The position numbers and the translations under genes were made by a program. DNA of 64,000 nucleotides from Nocardiopsis sp. FR4 (GTDB lineage Bacteria > Actinomycetota > Actinomycetes > Streptosporangiales > Streptosporangiaceae). Within the stretch, counting starts at the first letter, position 1, and the number at the start of each line of letters is the position of its first letter. The notes under the pieces are model-generated. The model ran no database searches. It had not been told where the DNA came from and was given only the letters and a program-made list of their open reading frames with translations. The stretch spans positions 1-64,000 of the forward strand of contig NZ_VWVV01000017.1 of the NCBI RefSeq assembly GCF_009830945.1, read 5' to 3'. Positions 25,401 to 34,665 of this stretch are shown piece after piece.

Positions 25401-27496
25401 GGCTGGTGCTCCTCGCTGGTGGCGGGGGAGGACGCTTCCCGGGTGTGGGCGGACGCGTCCCGGACGGGTTCGACGGTGACCAGGAGGGCGTCCATGGGTA
25501 CGGACGCGCCCGGGCGTACCGCCACGGCGGTGACGGTCCCGTCGACGGGTGAGGTGACGGAGTGCTCCATCTTCATGGCCTCGACGACGGCGAGCGGGGT
25601 ACCCGCGCCCACCGTCTGCCCCACCTCCACCGCGACGGAGAGCACCGTCCCGGGCATGGGGCTGCGCACGGTCCCGTCGGCGGCGGCGTCGTCCGCGCGC
25701 AGCGCCGAGGCCACGGGCTCCTCGTGCAGGGTCCACGCCCGGCCCCCGGCCCCCAGCCACCGGTGCGCGGTGGCGGGGTCGTCGGCGCGCGTGTAGGTGC
25801 GGGTGCGGCCCGCGTAGGTGACCGTGAGCCGCGTGCCGTCGGCCGAGCGGCGGGCCCGGGCCGCGACGGGCCCGTCCGACGCCTCGGCCCCCTCCACGCG
25901 CACCAGGTAGGAGCCGGGCGGGCCGTCGCGGCGCACCCGGACGACGGCGGAGTCGTGCCGGGGCGCCCGCAGCCGCCAGGGCGTCCACGCCGGAGCTCCC
26001 ATCCGCCACCCGTCGGGGGTGGCGAACCGGTCCGCTGAGGCCGCGCCCTCCAGGTCCAGCTGGTGGTCCAGGGCCGCCGCCGCGTACACCTCCTCCGGCA
26101 GGGCCGACGGCGCGGGCTCGGGCGGGTCGGTCTCGATCAGGTCGGTGCTCAGGTCCCCGGCCAGCACCCGCGGGTGGCGCAGCAGGCGGCGCAGGAACGC
26201 GGTGTTGGTGACGCACCCCAGCAGCACGTAGCCGCCCAGGGCCGCGTCCATCCGGCGCAGCGCCTCGGCCCGGTCCGGCCCCCAGGTGATCACCTTGGCC
26301 AGCATCGGGTCGAAGGCGGAGGTCACCTCGCCGCCCACGGCCACACCCGAGTCCACCCGGGCCCCGGCGGGCTCCTCCAGCGCCAGGACCGGACCGCCGG
26401 TGGGCAGGAAGCCCCGGTCGGCGTCCTCGGCGTAGATCCGCGACTCCACGGCGTGGCCCTGCCAGGACACGTCCGCCTGGCCGAAGGGCAGGGGCTCGCC
26501 CAGCGCCACCCGCACCTGGAGCTCCACCAGGTCGACGCCGCGCCGCCCGCGCACGGCCACGACCTCCTCGGTGACCGGGTGCTCCACCTGGAGGCGGGTG
26601 TTCATCTCCAGGAACGAGAAGGACAGCCCGCCGTCCGCGTCCGCCTCGGCGATGAACTCCACCGTGCCCGCGCCCACGTACCCGCAGGAGCGGGCGGCGG
26701 CCACGGCGGCCTCGCCCATGGCGGTGCGCTGCTCCTCGGTGAGCAGGGGGGAGGGCGCCTCCTCCACCACCTTCTGGTGGCGCCGTTGCAGACTGCACTC
26801 GCGCTCACCCAGGTGGAGCACGGTGCCGTGGCCGTCGGCCAGGACCTGCACCTCGATGTGCCGGGGGCGCTGGACCAGCCGCTCCACGAGCAGGGTGGAG
26901 TCGCCGAAGGCGGCCCGGGCCTCCCGGCGCGCGGCGGCGGCGCTGGCGGCCAGGTCGTCGGGGGAGTGCACGGCCCGCATGCCCTTGCCGCCGCCTCCGG
27001 CGGAGGGCTTGATGAGCAGCGGGTAGCCGGTCCGCGCGGCGGCCTCCAGCAGTTCGCCGTCGTCCAGGGGCTGCCCGGGCTTCTCGGTGAACCCGCCCAG
27101 CACGGGCACCCCGGCGGCGGCCACCGTGTCCTTGGCGCGGATCTTGTCGCCCATCGCCTCGATGGCCGCCGCGGGCGGGCCGACGAAGACGAGCCCGGCC
27201 TCGGCGCAGGCCCGCGCGAAGTCGGCGTTCTCGGACAGGAAGCCGTAGCCGGGGTGCACCAGGGTGGCGCCGCCCTCCAGGGCCGCGGCCACGATCGAGG
27301 AGGCGTCCAGGTAGCCCTCCACCCGCAGCGCGCGGTCGGCGGCCAGGGTGTGCGGGGCGTCGGCGTCGGCGTCGGTGTACACCGCCACCGAGCCGAGGCC
27401 CATCCGGCGCAGGGTGCGCAGGATCCGCAGCGCGATCTCGCCCCGGTTGGCGACGAGCACCGTCGCGGGGGTCAGGGGTCGTGTCGTGGTGGTCAA
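25397..27496 (-). CDS. Acyl-CoA carboxylase alpha subunit (methylcrotonyl-CoA carboxylase type)
   Basis: A 699-residue biotin carboxylase plus biotin carrier protein. It begins with VLVANRGEIALRILR (N-terminal Rossmann part). The glycine-rich ATP loop reads KPSAGGGGKGM near 160-170, and EMNTRLQVEHPVTE lies near 300. The C-terminal biotinyl domain has the biotin-accepting Lys in VEAMKMEHSV near residue 662. With the beta subunit it carboxylates an acyl-CoA, most likely methylcrotonyl-CoA. The start is a TTG at 27496 with GAGGA five bases upstream, overlapping the end of the beta gene; only seven bases separate the two frames. Confidence 0.93.
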   Translation of the reverse strand: MTTTTRPLTPATVLVANRGEIALRILRTLRRMGLGSVAVYTDADADAPHTLAADRALRVEGYLDASSIVAAALEGGATLVHPGYGFLSENADFARACAEAGLVFVGPPAAAIEAMGDKIRAKDTVAAAGVPVLGGFTEKPGQPLDDGELLEAAARTGYPLLIKPSAGGGGKGMRAVHSPDDLAASAAAARREARAAFGDSTLLVERLVQRPRHIEVQVLADGHGTVLHLGERECSLQRRHQKVVEEAPSPLLTEEQRTAMGEAAVAAARSCGYVGAGTVEFIAEADADGGLSFSFLEMNTRLQVEHPVTEEVVAVRGRRGVDLVELQVRVALGEPLPFGQADVSWQGHAVESRIYAEDADRGFLPTGGPVLALEEPAGARVDSGVAVGGEVTSAFDPMLAKVITWGPDRAEALRRMDAALGGYVLLGCVTNTAFLRRLLRHPRVLAGDLSTDLIETDPPEPAPSALPEEVYAAAALDHQLDLEGAASADRFATPDGWRMGAPAWTPWRLRAPRHDSAVVRVRRDGPPGSYLVRVEGAEASDGPVAARARRSADGTRLTVTYAGRTRTYTRADDPATAHRWLGAGGRAWTLHEEPVASALRADDAAADGTVRSPMPGTVLSVAVEVGQTVGAGTPLAVVEAMKMEHSVTSPVDGTVTAVAVRPGASVPMDALLVTVEPVRDASAHTREASSPATSEEHQP

Positions 27497-27503
27497 GGGT
27501 TCC

Positions 27504-29129
27504 TCACATCCGGAAGACGCCGTAGCCCACCGGGTCCAGGGGCGCGTGGCGGGCGGCGGACAGGGCCATGGCGAGCACGTCGCGGGTGTCGACGGGGTCG
27601 ATCACGCCGTCGTCCCACAGCCGCGCGGTGGAGTAGTACGGGCTTCCCTGCTCCTCGTACTGGTCGCGGACCGGCGCCTTGAAGGCCTCCTCGTCCTCGG
27701 CCGACCACTCCTCGCCGCGCGCGGCGAGCTGGTCGCGGCGCACCGTGGACAGCACCGAGGCGGCCTGTTCGCCGCCCATCACCGAGATCCGCGCGTTGGG
27801 CCACATCCACAGGAACCGGGGGGAGTAGGCCCGGCCGCACATGCTGTAGTTGCCCGCGCCGAAGGACCCGCCGACGACCACGGTGAACTTGGGGACGCGG
27901 GCGCAGGCCACGGCGGTGACCATCTTGGCGCCGTGCTTGGCGATGCCGCCCGCCTCGTAGTCCCGGCCGACCATGAACCCGGAGATGTTCTGCAGGAACA
28001 CCAGCGGCACGCCGCGCCGGTCGCACAGCTCGATGAAGTGGGCGCCCTTGAGCGCGGACTCGGCGAAGAGGATGCCGTTGTTGGCCACGATCCCGACCGG
28101 GTGGCCGTGGATGTGGGCGAAGCCGGTGACCAGGGTGGTGCCGTACTCGGCCTTGAACTCGGTGAACTCGCTGCCGTCCACCACGCGGCCGATGACCTCG
28201 CGCACGTCGTAGGGGGTGCGTGTGTCGGCGGGCACGACCCCGTACAGCTCGGAGGGGTCCAGCGCGGGAGGACGGGGTTCGCGCACCTCCCAGGCGGGGG
28301 GTCCGGGCGGGCCCAGGGTGTCGGCGATGCGCCGCACGATCGTCAGGGCGTGGGCGTCGTCGTCGGCCAGGTGGTCGGTGACCCCCGACACCCGCGAGTG
28401 CAGGTCGCCGCCGCCCAGCTCCTCCGCGGTGACGACCTCGCCGGTGGCCGCCTTGACCAGGGGAGGGCCGCCCAGGAAGATCGTGCCCTGTTCGCGGACG
28501 ATGACCGCCTCGTCGCTCATCGCCGGGACGTAGGCGCCGCCCGCGGTGCACGAGCCCAGCACCGCCGCGATCTGCGGGATGCCCAGCCGCGACATCGTGG
28601 CCTGGTTGTAGAAGATCCGGCCGAAGTGCTCGCGGTCGGGGAACACCTCGTCCTGCATGGGCAGGAACGCGCCGCCGGAGTCGGCGAGGTAGACGCACGG
28701 CAGGCGGTTGTGCAGCGCCACCTCCTGCGCGCGCAGGTGCTTCTTGACGGTCATCGGGTAGTAGCTGCCGCCCTTGACCGTGGCGTCGTTGGCGACCACG
28801 ACCGTCGGGCGGCCCATGACCCGCCCCACGCCCGCGATCATGCCCGCTCCGGGGGCGTCCTGGCCGTCGGCGCCGTAGAGCCCGTAGGCGGCCAGGGGGG
28901 CGATCTCCAGGAAGGGGGAGCCGGGGTCCAGCAGGAGGTCGACGCGGTCGCGCGGCAGGAGCTTGCCGCGTTCGACGTGCCGTGCCCGGGTCTTCTCCGG
29001 GCCGCCCAGGGCCGCGGTGGCGATCCGCTCGCGCAGCTCCAGGGCGAGGGCGCGGTTCGCCGCGTCGTTGGCGGCGAACGCGGGCCCGGCGGTGTCCACC
29101 GCCGTGCCGAGCACAGGTGCCCTGCTCAT
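27504..29129 (-). CDS. Acyl-CoA carboxylase beta subunit (methylcrotonyl-CoA carboxylase type)
   Basis: A 541-residue carboxyltransferase. Conserved segments include [20 protein letters not shown] near the N-terminus, [14 protein letters not shown], the [11 protein letters not shown] oxyanion region and [14 protein letters not shown]. The length and the C-terminal [13 protein letters not shown] tail match the methylcrotonyl/geranyl-CoA carboxylase branch better than acetyl/propionyl enzymes. It is the first gene of the leucine-catabolic operon. The ATG at 29129 has GAGAGGA five bases upstream. Expression is likely controlled by the divergent TetR protein via the operator at 29149-29192. Confidence 0.93.
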   Translation of the reverse strand: MSRAPVLGTAVDTAGPAFAANDAANRALALELRERIATAALGGPEKTRARHVERGKLLPRDRVDLLLDPGSPFLEIAPLAAYGLYGADGQDAPGAGMIAGVGRVMGRPTVVVANDATVKGGSYYPMTVKKHLRAQEVALHNRLPCVYLADSGGAFLPMQDEVFPDREHFGRIFYNQATMSRLGIPQIAAVLGSCTAGGAYVPAMSDEAVIVREQGTIFLGGPPLVKAATGEVVTAEELGGGDLHSRVSGVTDHLADDDAHALTIVRRIADTLGPPGPPAWEVREPRPPALDPSELYGVVPADTRTPYDVREVIGRVVDGSEFTEFKAEYGTTLVTGFAHIHGHPVGIVANNGILFAESALKGAHFIELCDRRGVPLVFLQNISGFMVGRDYEAGGIAKHGAKMVTAVACARVPKFTVVVGGSFGAGNYSMCGRAYSPRFLWMWPNARISVMGGEQAASVLSTVRRDQLAARGEEWSAEDEEAFKAPVRDQYEEQGSPYYSTARLWDDGVIDPVDTRDVLAMALSAARHAPLDPVGYGVFRM

Positions 29130-29148
29130 GGTGTCCTCTCGTGGAGGG

Positions 29149-29192
29149 TGTTAATGCTCACTAACATCTGCGATGTTAGTAACTACTAACAT
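29149..29192. promoter_or_regulatory. TetR-type operator cluster
   Basis: ACTAACATC (29160-29168) and GATGTTAGT (29172-29180) form a perfect 9-bp inverted repeat with a 3-bp spacer. Further half-sites are TGTTAAT (29149-29155) and ACTAACAT (29185-29192). The cluster lies between the divergent TetR and carboxylase genes and can regulate both. Confidence 0.8.
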
Positions 29193-29228
29193 GGGTGTCC
29201 AGGGCCTGGAGGAACACGGGGAGGGGCG

Positions 29229-29807
29229 ATGTCGGTCAGAGGGCGGCGCCGGATCGCGATCCTGGGCGCGGCCGCGCGGCTGTTCGCCGAGCGCGGCTAC
29301 CGGGGGGTGTCCATCGACGACCTCGGCCGCGCCGTCGGCACCACCGGCCCCGCCCTGTACCGGCACTTCGCCGGCAAGCAGGCCCTCCTGGGGGAGGTGC
29401 TGGTGGACGTCAGCGACCGGCTGGCGCACCAGGGCCGCGAACGGGTGGCGCGCGCGACCGGACCGGAGGAGGCCCTGGACGCGCTGCTGCGCGGGCACAT
29501 CGCCTTCGCGCTGGACGAACCCGACCTCATCACCGTGCACGACCGGGAGCTGGGCAACCTCACCGACACCGACCGGCGCCGGGTGCGCCGCCTGCAGCGC
29601 GGCTACGTGGAGCAGTGGGTGGGGGTGCTCGCCCGGCTGCGCCCCGACGCCCCTCCCGCCGTGCTGCGCGCCGCCGTGCACGCCGTCTTCGGCCTGCTCA
29701 ACTCCACCCCGCACAGTCGGGGGGAGCTCTCCCGCGAGCAGATGGCGGAGCTGCTGCTGGACATGGGCCGGGCCGCGCTGACCGTGCCCGCCGCCCTCCC
29801 GCGCTGA
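29229..29807 (+). CDS. TetR family regulator of the leucine-catabolic operon
   Basis: A 192-residue TetR repressor. The N-terminal helix-turn-helix reads AARLFAERGYRGVSIDDLGRAVG (split), then TTGPALYRHFAGKQALL. The C-terminal ligand-binding domain is helical and ends with QMAELLLDMGRAAL. It resembles repressors found next to acyl-CoA dehydrogenase/carboxylase operons, whose ligand is usually an acyl-CoA intermediate. It is divergent from the carboxylase operon with the ACTAACATC operator between them, so autoregulation and operon repression are likely (inference). The ATG at 29229 has GAGGGG upstream. Confidence 0.9.
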   Translation: MSVRGRRRIAILGAAARLFAERGYRGVSIDDLGRAVGTTGPALYRHFAGKQALLGEVLVDVSDRLAHQGRERVARATGPEEALDALLRGHIAFALDEPDLITVHDRELGNLTDTDRRRVRRLQRGYVEQWVGVLARLRPDAPPAVLRAAVHAVFGLLNSTPHSRGELSREQMAELLLDMGRAALTVPAALPR

Positions 29808-29968
29808 GGTATCCGCCGGGGGCCCGCGCGCCCCGCGCCCCGCCGCCCCGCGCCCCGCCGTCCCGGGGCCGCCGCCCCTCAGCGGGCGCGGACCCCGGAA
29901 CCGGCGCTGGTCGGCCCGACGCGGACCGGTTCTTGGCCGGAAGCTGTACCGGACCCCGGACAGACGGC

Positions 29969-30002
29969 GGAGGGCGGGCCGTCCGCGGACGGCCCGCCCT
30001 CC
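29969..30002. terminator. 17-bp palindromic terminator
   Basis: Bases 29969-29985 are the exact reverse complement of 29986-30002. It lies between the convergent TetR gene and the secreted-protein gene. Confidence 0.8.
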
Positions 30003-30018
30003 CCGCCGGCGCGGTGCG

Positions 30019-30423
30019 CTACGGCGTCATGCCCCCGAAGTCCGGGGTCCCCTGCGCCGGGCCCTGCGACCCGGTGCCCTGCTGTCCGGGGACCTGGCCC
30101 CCGGGGAACTGCCCGGGGGTCTCCTCCGGGGCGGTGGCGTCCTCGGGCGCCCCCTCCTCCGGCGCGGTGGTGTCCCCCTGCGTGTTCGGGACGTCCGCCG
30201 GAACGGGGTCGGCGTCGTCCTCGGGGTCGGACGTCGGAACGGTGGTGCCTCCGCCCGAACCCCCCTGGCCCAGCAGGTCCTGGAGGACCATGCCGAGGAC
30301 CCCCTGGAGCGGGCGCTGCTGCCCGCCGGCGGCCTCCGGTACGTCGGCGAGGGCGGCCCCCGCGCCGGACAGGGCCAGCGCGGCGGCCAGAGCGGTGGTG
30401 GTGGCTCTGGTGAACGAACGCAT
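30019..30423 (-). CDS. Small secreted protein, low complexity (134 aa)
   Basis: Unrecognised. Residues 1-27 are a clear Sec signal peptide (Arg-containing start, ALAAALALSGAGAALA, likely cut after ALA). A short hydrophobic helix (LQGVLGMVLQDLLGQ) follows, then about 90 residues rich in Gly, Pro, Thr, Asp and Gln with repeated PEE/APEE elements. The mature part is probably disordered and extracytoplasmic. The ATG at 30423 has GAGAGGAG about 13 bases upstream, a slightly long spacing. It is divergent from the NADH dehydrogenase gene. Confidence 0.7.
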   Translation of the reverse strand: MRSFTRATTTALAAALALSGAGAALADVPEAAGGQQRPLQGVLGMVLQDLLGQGGSGGGTTVPTSDPEDDADPVPADVPNTQGDTTAPEEGAPEDATAPEETPGQFPGGQVPGQQGTGSQGPAQGTPDFGGMTP

Positions 30424-30699
30424 ACGCGTTCACGGCTCCTCTCGTGTCGCTTCCATGCCGTACAGTTATAATTCTGTTACATAAAGTGTCCACGCGTCAC
30501 GTACCAGCCGTTTCCCGGGAGTTTCGGGGGCTTCCGGGCGGCCCCGACCGGGTTCGGCGGAGGCGGAGGCCCCCGGAGCGCCCCGGGCGCCGCGCTCCGG
30601 GGGATCCGGGGCGCCACACATTCGCCGCGGTGAAGTGGGTAGTGCAGCGACGACGGCACACAGACGTCCCGCCCCACGACACGGAGAGGAGCGCTGTCT

Positions 30700-32079
30700 A
30701 TGTCCCGGCCTCGGATCGTGGTGGTCGGCGCGGGTTTCGGTGGACTGCACACCCTGCGCCAACTCGAACGCCGTATCCCCGTGGGTGCGGCCGACATCGC
30801 CCTCGTGGCGCCGCACGACTACATGCTCTACAGCCCGCTGCTGCCCCAGGTGGCCTCGGGGCTGCTCACACCCCAGTCGGTGGCCATGTCGGTGCACCGG
30901 CTGACCAGGCAGACCCGGCTCGTCCCCGGGCACGCCGTCGGCGTGGACACCCGGGACCGCGTGGTCATCGTCTGCCGGCCCACCGGCGAACTCGCCCCGG
31001 TCCGCTACGACCGCCTGGTCCTGGCCCCGGGAGGGGTGACCCGGGCCTTCGACATCCCCGGCCTGACCGAGCACGCCTACGGGGCCAAGACCCTGGCCGA
31101 GGCGGTGCTCCTGCGCGACCACGTGCTCGCCCAGCTGGAACTGGCCAACGACAGCCGCGACCCCGCCGAGCGGGAGGAGCGCTGCCGCTTCATCGTGGTC
31201 GGGGGCGGCTACACCGGCGTGGAGACCGCCGCCTCGCTCATGCGCCTGTGCGAGGAGGCGGCCCGGCGCTACCCGGAGCTGCGTTCGGTGATCCGCTGGC
31301 ACCTGGTCGACATCGCGCCCAAGGTGCTGCCCGAGCTCGGCGACCGCCTGGGCCGCAAGGCGCTGGACATGCTGCGCTCCATGGGCATCGAGGTCAAGCT
31401 CAAGGTGAGCGTGCGCGAGGTGACCGCGGACAAGGTGGTCCTCACCGACGGCCGAGCGCTGCCCTGCCGCACCCTCATCTGGACGGCCGGGGTCTCGCCC
31501 AGCCCGCTGATGCAGACGCTGGACAAGCCCACCCAGAAGGGCCGCCTGGAGGTGGGGTCGGATCTGCGGGTACCCGGCCTGGACGACGTGTTCGCGCTGG
31601 GCGACGCCGCGGCGGTGCCCAACCTCTCGCACGAGGAGAGCGCCTACTGCCCGCCGACGGCGCAGTACGCCACGCGCCAGGCGGCCACCGCCGCCGAGAA
31701 CGTGGTCGCCTCCGTCCTGGGCCGTCCGCTGAAGGAGTTCCGGCACCGGGACCTGGGCCTGGTGGTGGACCTGAGCGGGAACGACGCGCTGGCGCGCGTC
31801 ATGAACATCGAGCTGAGCGGGCTGCCCGCGCTGGGGGTGACGCGCGGCTACCACACGCTCGCGGTGCCCTCCGCGACGGCTCGGGCGCGCATCCTGGCCA
31901 ACTGGGCGATCCGCAAGTTCACCGGCGGCGACATCTCCCGGCTGGGCTTCGCCGACCAGGGCAGGCCGTCCTCGTTCGTGGCCAACGAGGCGGTCGACTA
32001 CCTGGACGCGCAGAGCTCGCGCCGCGAGGGGGCGCGCCTGCTGGACAACCTGAGCCAGCGCTACGGCGACGGGGAGTGA
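30700..32079 (+). CDS. Type II NADH dehydrogenase (NDH-2 family)
   Basis: A 459-residue FAD/NAD(P)H oxidoreductase. The first dinucleotide-binding motif is VVVGAGFGGLHT (residues 6-17) for FAD and the second is FIVVGGGYTGVETA near 165-178 for NADH. Conserved segments ALGDAAAV and CPPTAQYATRQA follow, and there is an amphipathic, Arg-rich C-terminal region of the kind that holds NDH-2 on the membrane. It passes electrons from NADH to menaquinone without proton pumping. The ATG at 30700 has GAGAGGAG about eight bases upstream. It is monocistronic, ending before a hairpin shared with the convergent CsoR-like gene. Confidence 0.92.
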   Translation: MSRPRIVVVGAGFGGLHTLRQLERRIPVGAADIALVAPHDYMLYSPLLPQVASGLLTPQSVAMSVHRLTRQTRLVPGHAVGVDTRDRVVIVCRPTGELAPVRYDRLVLAPGGVTRAFDIPGLTEHAYGAKTLAEAVLLRDHVLAQLELANDSRDPAEREERCRFIVVGGGYTGVETAASLMRLCEEAARRYPELRSVIRWHLVDIAPKVLPELGDRLGRKALDMLRSMGIEVKLKVSVREVTADKVVLTDGRALPCRTLIWTAGVSPSPLMQTLDKPTQKGRLEVGSDLRVPGLDDVFALGDAAAVPNLSHEESAYCPPTAQYATRQAATAAENVVASVLGRPLKEFRHRDLGLVVDLSGNDALARVMNIELSGLPALGVTRGYHTLAVPSATARARILANWAIRKFTGGDISRLGFADQGRPSSFVANEAVDYLDAQSSRREGARLLDNLSQRYGDGE

Positions 32080-32100
32080 GGCCCCGCGCCGCCCGTACCC

Positions 32101-32131
32101 GTCGGCCGGCCGTCCCGCGCGGCTGGCCGAC
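32101..32131. terminator. Hairpin between convergent genes
   Basis: GTCGGCCGGCCG (32101-32112) pairs with CGGCTGGCCGAC (32120-32131), 12 bp including one G-T pair, with a seven-base loop. Confidence 0.65.
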
Positions 32132-32175
32132 ACGCGCGGGCGGCCGCTCCTCCGTACACCCCGGACGGGGGGCCC

Positions 32176-32502
32176 TCAGGAGCGGACCAGGCGGGCGATC
32201 GCGTCGGAGGCCTCGCGCACCTTCTCGTCCGCCTCGGTGCCGCCGTTGGCCACGGCGTGGGACACGCAGTGCTTGAGGTGCTCGTCGAGCATGGACAGCG
32301 CGAAGGACTGCAGCGCCTTGTTGGCCGCCGAGGTCTGGGTCAGGATGTCGATGCAGTACTGGTCGGACTCCACCATCCGCTGCAGGCCGCGGATCTGCCC
32401 CTCGATACGGCGCAGCCGGTTGATGTGACTCTGCTTGTCGTTACTGTAACCGTGGGTCGCAGCCATGCTTCCGCTTCCGTGTCGTTCCTGCTCAGATGCC
32501 AT
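32176..32502 (-). CDS. CsoR/RcnR-family metal-responsive repressor
   Basis: A 108-residue all-helical DUF156 repressor. The conserved core is INRLRRIEGQIRGLQRMVESD, split here across helix 1. The metal-site pattern is Cys in DQYCIDIL, then His and Cys in EHLKHCVSHAV, matching the Cu(I)-type C-H-C set. Copper or another thiophilic ligand would release it from DNA. The ATG at 32502 has a strong GAGGGGG site seven bases upstream; an in-frame ATG at 32466, giving 96 aa and starting at the conserved AATHGYS segment, is nearly as good. No copper pump or chaperone gene is adjacent. A likely self-operator lies just upstream at 32507-32523. Confidence 0.9.
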   Translation of the reverse strand: MASEQERHGSGSMAATHGYSNDKQSHINRLRRIEGQIRGLQRMVESDQYCIDILTQTSAANKALQSFALSMLDEHLKHCVSHAVANGGTEADEKVREASDAIARLVRS

Positions 32503-32506
32503 TACC

Positions 32507-32523
32507 ATACCCCCTCGCGGTAT
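32507..32523. promoter_or_regulatory. Putative CsoR operator
   Basis: ATACC (32507-32511) and GGTAT (32519-32523) flank a C-rich centre, like CsoR operators of the ATACC/GGTAT type with a C/G-rich core. It overlaps the translation start region of the CsoR gene, fitting autorepression. Confidence 0.6.
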
Positions 32524-32716
32524 CCAACCGCCGGGGGTGGGAACGCATTCCGCCGGTGCGCGCCGCCCGGGCGCGCGTCGCCGCCAATACGACCGTAGTA
32601 GGAGTTTCCCAGACGAAGGGAAAACCGGGCACCATCCGTAAACACCGCGTCCGCTCCGGGCAACCGGAAGGCGGGGGTCCTTGCCCGCGAGCCCGTCCCG
32701 CACCGACCATGGCGGT

Positions 32717-32962
32717 ATGACTGACAGCGCCGAGAACGACATCATGGCCACCATCCGGGGACTCATCGACGAGGAGCACGCGCTGCGTTCCAGCTCCGAC
32801 GGCCTGGACCCGCGCGAGCGCTCTCGCATGAAGGAGGTCGAGCAGGCCCTCGACCAGTGCTGGGACCTGCTCCGTCAGCGCCGGGCCCGCAGCGAGTTCG
32901 GTCAGGACCCCGACGAGGCCGAGGTCCGGCCCGCCTCCGAGGTCGAGAACTACCGCCAGTAG
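32717..32962 (+). CDS. DUF2630 family protein (81 aa)
   Basis: An 81-residue, highly charged, helical protein. The conserved pattern is I-x-x-LI-x-EEH-x-LR near residues 14-25, then ERSRMKEVEQALDQCWDLLRQRRA near 34-57. DUF2630 proteins are common in actinobacteria and have no known function; the sequence suggests a two-helix bundle or coiled coil. The ATG at 32717 has a modest GGCGG upstream. It starts about 210 bp from the divergent CsoR-like gene and ends before a strong hairpin. Confidence 0.82.
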   Translation: MTDSAENDIMATIRGLIDEEHALRSSSDGLDPRERSRMKEVEQALDQCWDLLRQRRARSEFGQDPDEAEVRPASEVENYRQ

Positions 32963-33017
32963 ACCCTGGGCGAAACCCCGCGTGCTCCGCGCGCGTCAGA
33001 GCGGGTACACCGGCGCC

Positions 33018-33044
33018 GGGGCGGGGCCGGCACGGCCCCGCCCC
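33018..33044 (+). terminator. Terminator after the DUF2630 gene
   Basis: GGGGCGGGGCCG (33018-33029) pairs perfectly with 33033-33044 across a three-base loop. Confidence 0.7.
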
Positions 33045-33066
33045 CTCGGAGCACACAAGGACACGC

Positions 33067-33693
33067 ATGTTCGCCACACTCACCGGCCTGGGCCTGGCCT
33101 CCGCGGCCGGGCTCAACGCCTACATCCCCCTCCTGGCGGTCGGGCTGCTCGCCCGCTTCACCGACCTTGTCCCGCTCGGTGAGTCCTGGCAGTGGCTGGA
33201 GCACCCCGTCACCCTGGCGACCCTCACCGTGCTGCTGGCCGTGGAGTTCACCGCCGACAAGGTGCCCGCCCTGGACAGCGTCAACGACCTCCTGCAGACG
33301 GTGGTGCGCCCCACCTCCGGCGGCGTCACCTTCGGCGCCGGGGTCTCCTCCGTGCGGCTCGACGAGGTCACCGCGGCCTCCGGAGCCACCGCGGGGGACG
33401 GCGTCTCGTGGGGGCCGGTGGTGGCGGGCGCGGTCGTGGCCCTGCTCTTCCACCTGGCCAAGTCCCTGGCCCGGCCGCTGGCCAACACCGTCACGGGCGG
33501 GTGCGCCGCCCCCGTCGTCTCCTTCCTGGAGGACGTGGTCAGCGCCGTCTCCTCACTGCTGGCCCTGCTGCTGCCCGTCCTCATCATCGTGGTGTTCCCG
33601 CTCATGGCGGCGGCCGGGGTGTGGGCGGCCCGGCGCGGGCGCCGCCTGCGCGCGCGACGGCGGGAGGCGGCGGCGGAGGGAACCTCCCCCTAG
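33067..33693 (+). CDS. DUF4126 membrane protein
   Basis: A 208-residue membrane protein of the DUF4126 type. It opens with TGLGLASAAGLNAYIPLLAVG, split over the first helix, and has further hydrophobic segments near 60-80, 118-135 and 160-190. The conserved VEFTADKVPALDSVND segment lies in the loop after helix 2. The C-terminus is very Arg-rich and cytoplasmic. Function is unknown. The ATG at 33067 has AAGGA about six bases upstream. It is followed 70 bp later by a HAD phosphatase on the same strand. Confidence 0.85.
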   Translation: MFATLTGLGLASAAGLNAYIPLLAVGLLARFTDLVPLGESWQWLEHPVTLATLTVLLAVEFTADKVPALDSVNDLLQTVVRPTSGGVTFGAGVSSVRLDEVTAASGATAGDGVSWGPVVAGAVVALLFHLAKSLARPLANTVTGGCAAPVVSFLEDVVSAVSSLLALLLPVLIIVVFPLMAAAGVWAARRGRRLRARRREAAAEGTSP

Positions 33694-33762
33694 GACAGGA
33701 AGAGGACGAGGTGGCGTAAAACGCATACCCTGACCGGGGCGGGTGCCCGTAAAGTGCGGTCA

Positions 33763-34437
33763 ATGGCTGAGACGACTTTCGACCGACGCGACATCACCCA
33801 CATCGTCTGGGACTGGAACGGCACCCTCCTCAACGACAACCACGCCAATCTCGCCGCGGTGAACGCCGTGTGCGAGCTCTTCGGGCGCGATCCGGTGGAG
33901 ATGGACTACTGGCGCTCCTTCTTCCGCCGCCCCCTCCTCCCCTGCTACGAGGAACTCCTCGGACGCACCCTGGCCGAGGGCGAATGGGAGCGGATGGAGA
34001 GGCTCTACGACAGCAGCTACCTGGAGCACCTGCCCTCCTGCGACCTGACCCCGGGCGTGCCCGACGTGCTGCACGAGTGGTCCCGGGGCGGGGGCACCCA
34101 GTCCCTGCTGTCCATGGCCTCGCACGGCCACCTGGTCCCGCTCGTCGAGGAGCGCGGCCTGACCCCGCACTTCACCCGCGTGGACGGCCGCCAGTTCGAG
34201 ACCGAGCACGACTCCAAGGCCGAGCACCTGGTACGCCACCTCGACCACCAGGGCATCGACCCCTCCCGGGTCGTGCTGATCGGCGACATCGACGACGACG
34301 CCCGCGCCGCCCGCGAGGCCGGGGCCTCCGTCATCCTGGTGGCCAGCGGCCTGATGTCGCGCGAGCGCCTGACGGCCACCGGCGCCCCCGTGGTCGACTC
34401 CCCGGTGGCCGCCGTCGCCGCGCTGCGCGGAACCTGA
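33763..34437 (+). CDS. HAD-superfamily hydrolase, phosphoglycolate-phosphatase-like
   Basis: A 224-residue HAD hydrolase. Motif I reads VWDWNGTLLND near residues 15-25, with the nucleophile Asp followed by Asn instead of the usual second Asp. Motif II is the SMASHG region, Lys of motif III lies in DSKAEHL and motif IV is GDIDDDARAA. An alpha-helical cap (about 30-90) makes it a C1-type enzyme acting on a small phosphate ester; the substrate is unknown. The ATG at 33763 is preferred over a GTG nine bases earlier because conservation begins just after it; both have weak ribosome sites. Confidence 0.82.
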   Translation: MAETTFDRRDITHIVWDWNGTLLNDNHANLAAVNAVCELFGRDPVEMDYWRSFFRRPLLPCYEELLGRTLAEGEWERMERLYDSSYLEHLPSCDLTPGVPDVLHEWSRGGGTQSLLSMASHGHLVPLVEERGLTPHFTRVDGRQFETEHDSKAEHLVRHLDHQGIDPSRVVLIGDIDDDARAAREAGASVILVASGLMSRERLTATGAPVVDSPVAAVAALRGT

Positions 34438-34665
34438 CATCCGGTCGTCGGACCCCCGGACCGGGCGTGTCAACGGGGGGCCGCCACGCTTCGGCGCCCC
34501 CTCGGAGTGGGCCTCCCACAGTCCGGACGGCTTCCCGGGTGACCTGCGCACTCGTCGCCCGCCCCGGTCCCCTCCACCCCCGGGCCGGGGCGTCCCCGCC
34601 TCCGCGGTGTGTTGTTAGATGGGTCTCACACCAACGCACAGCCACGTGAATGGGAAGGCGGGCCA

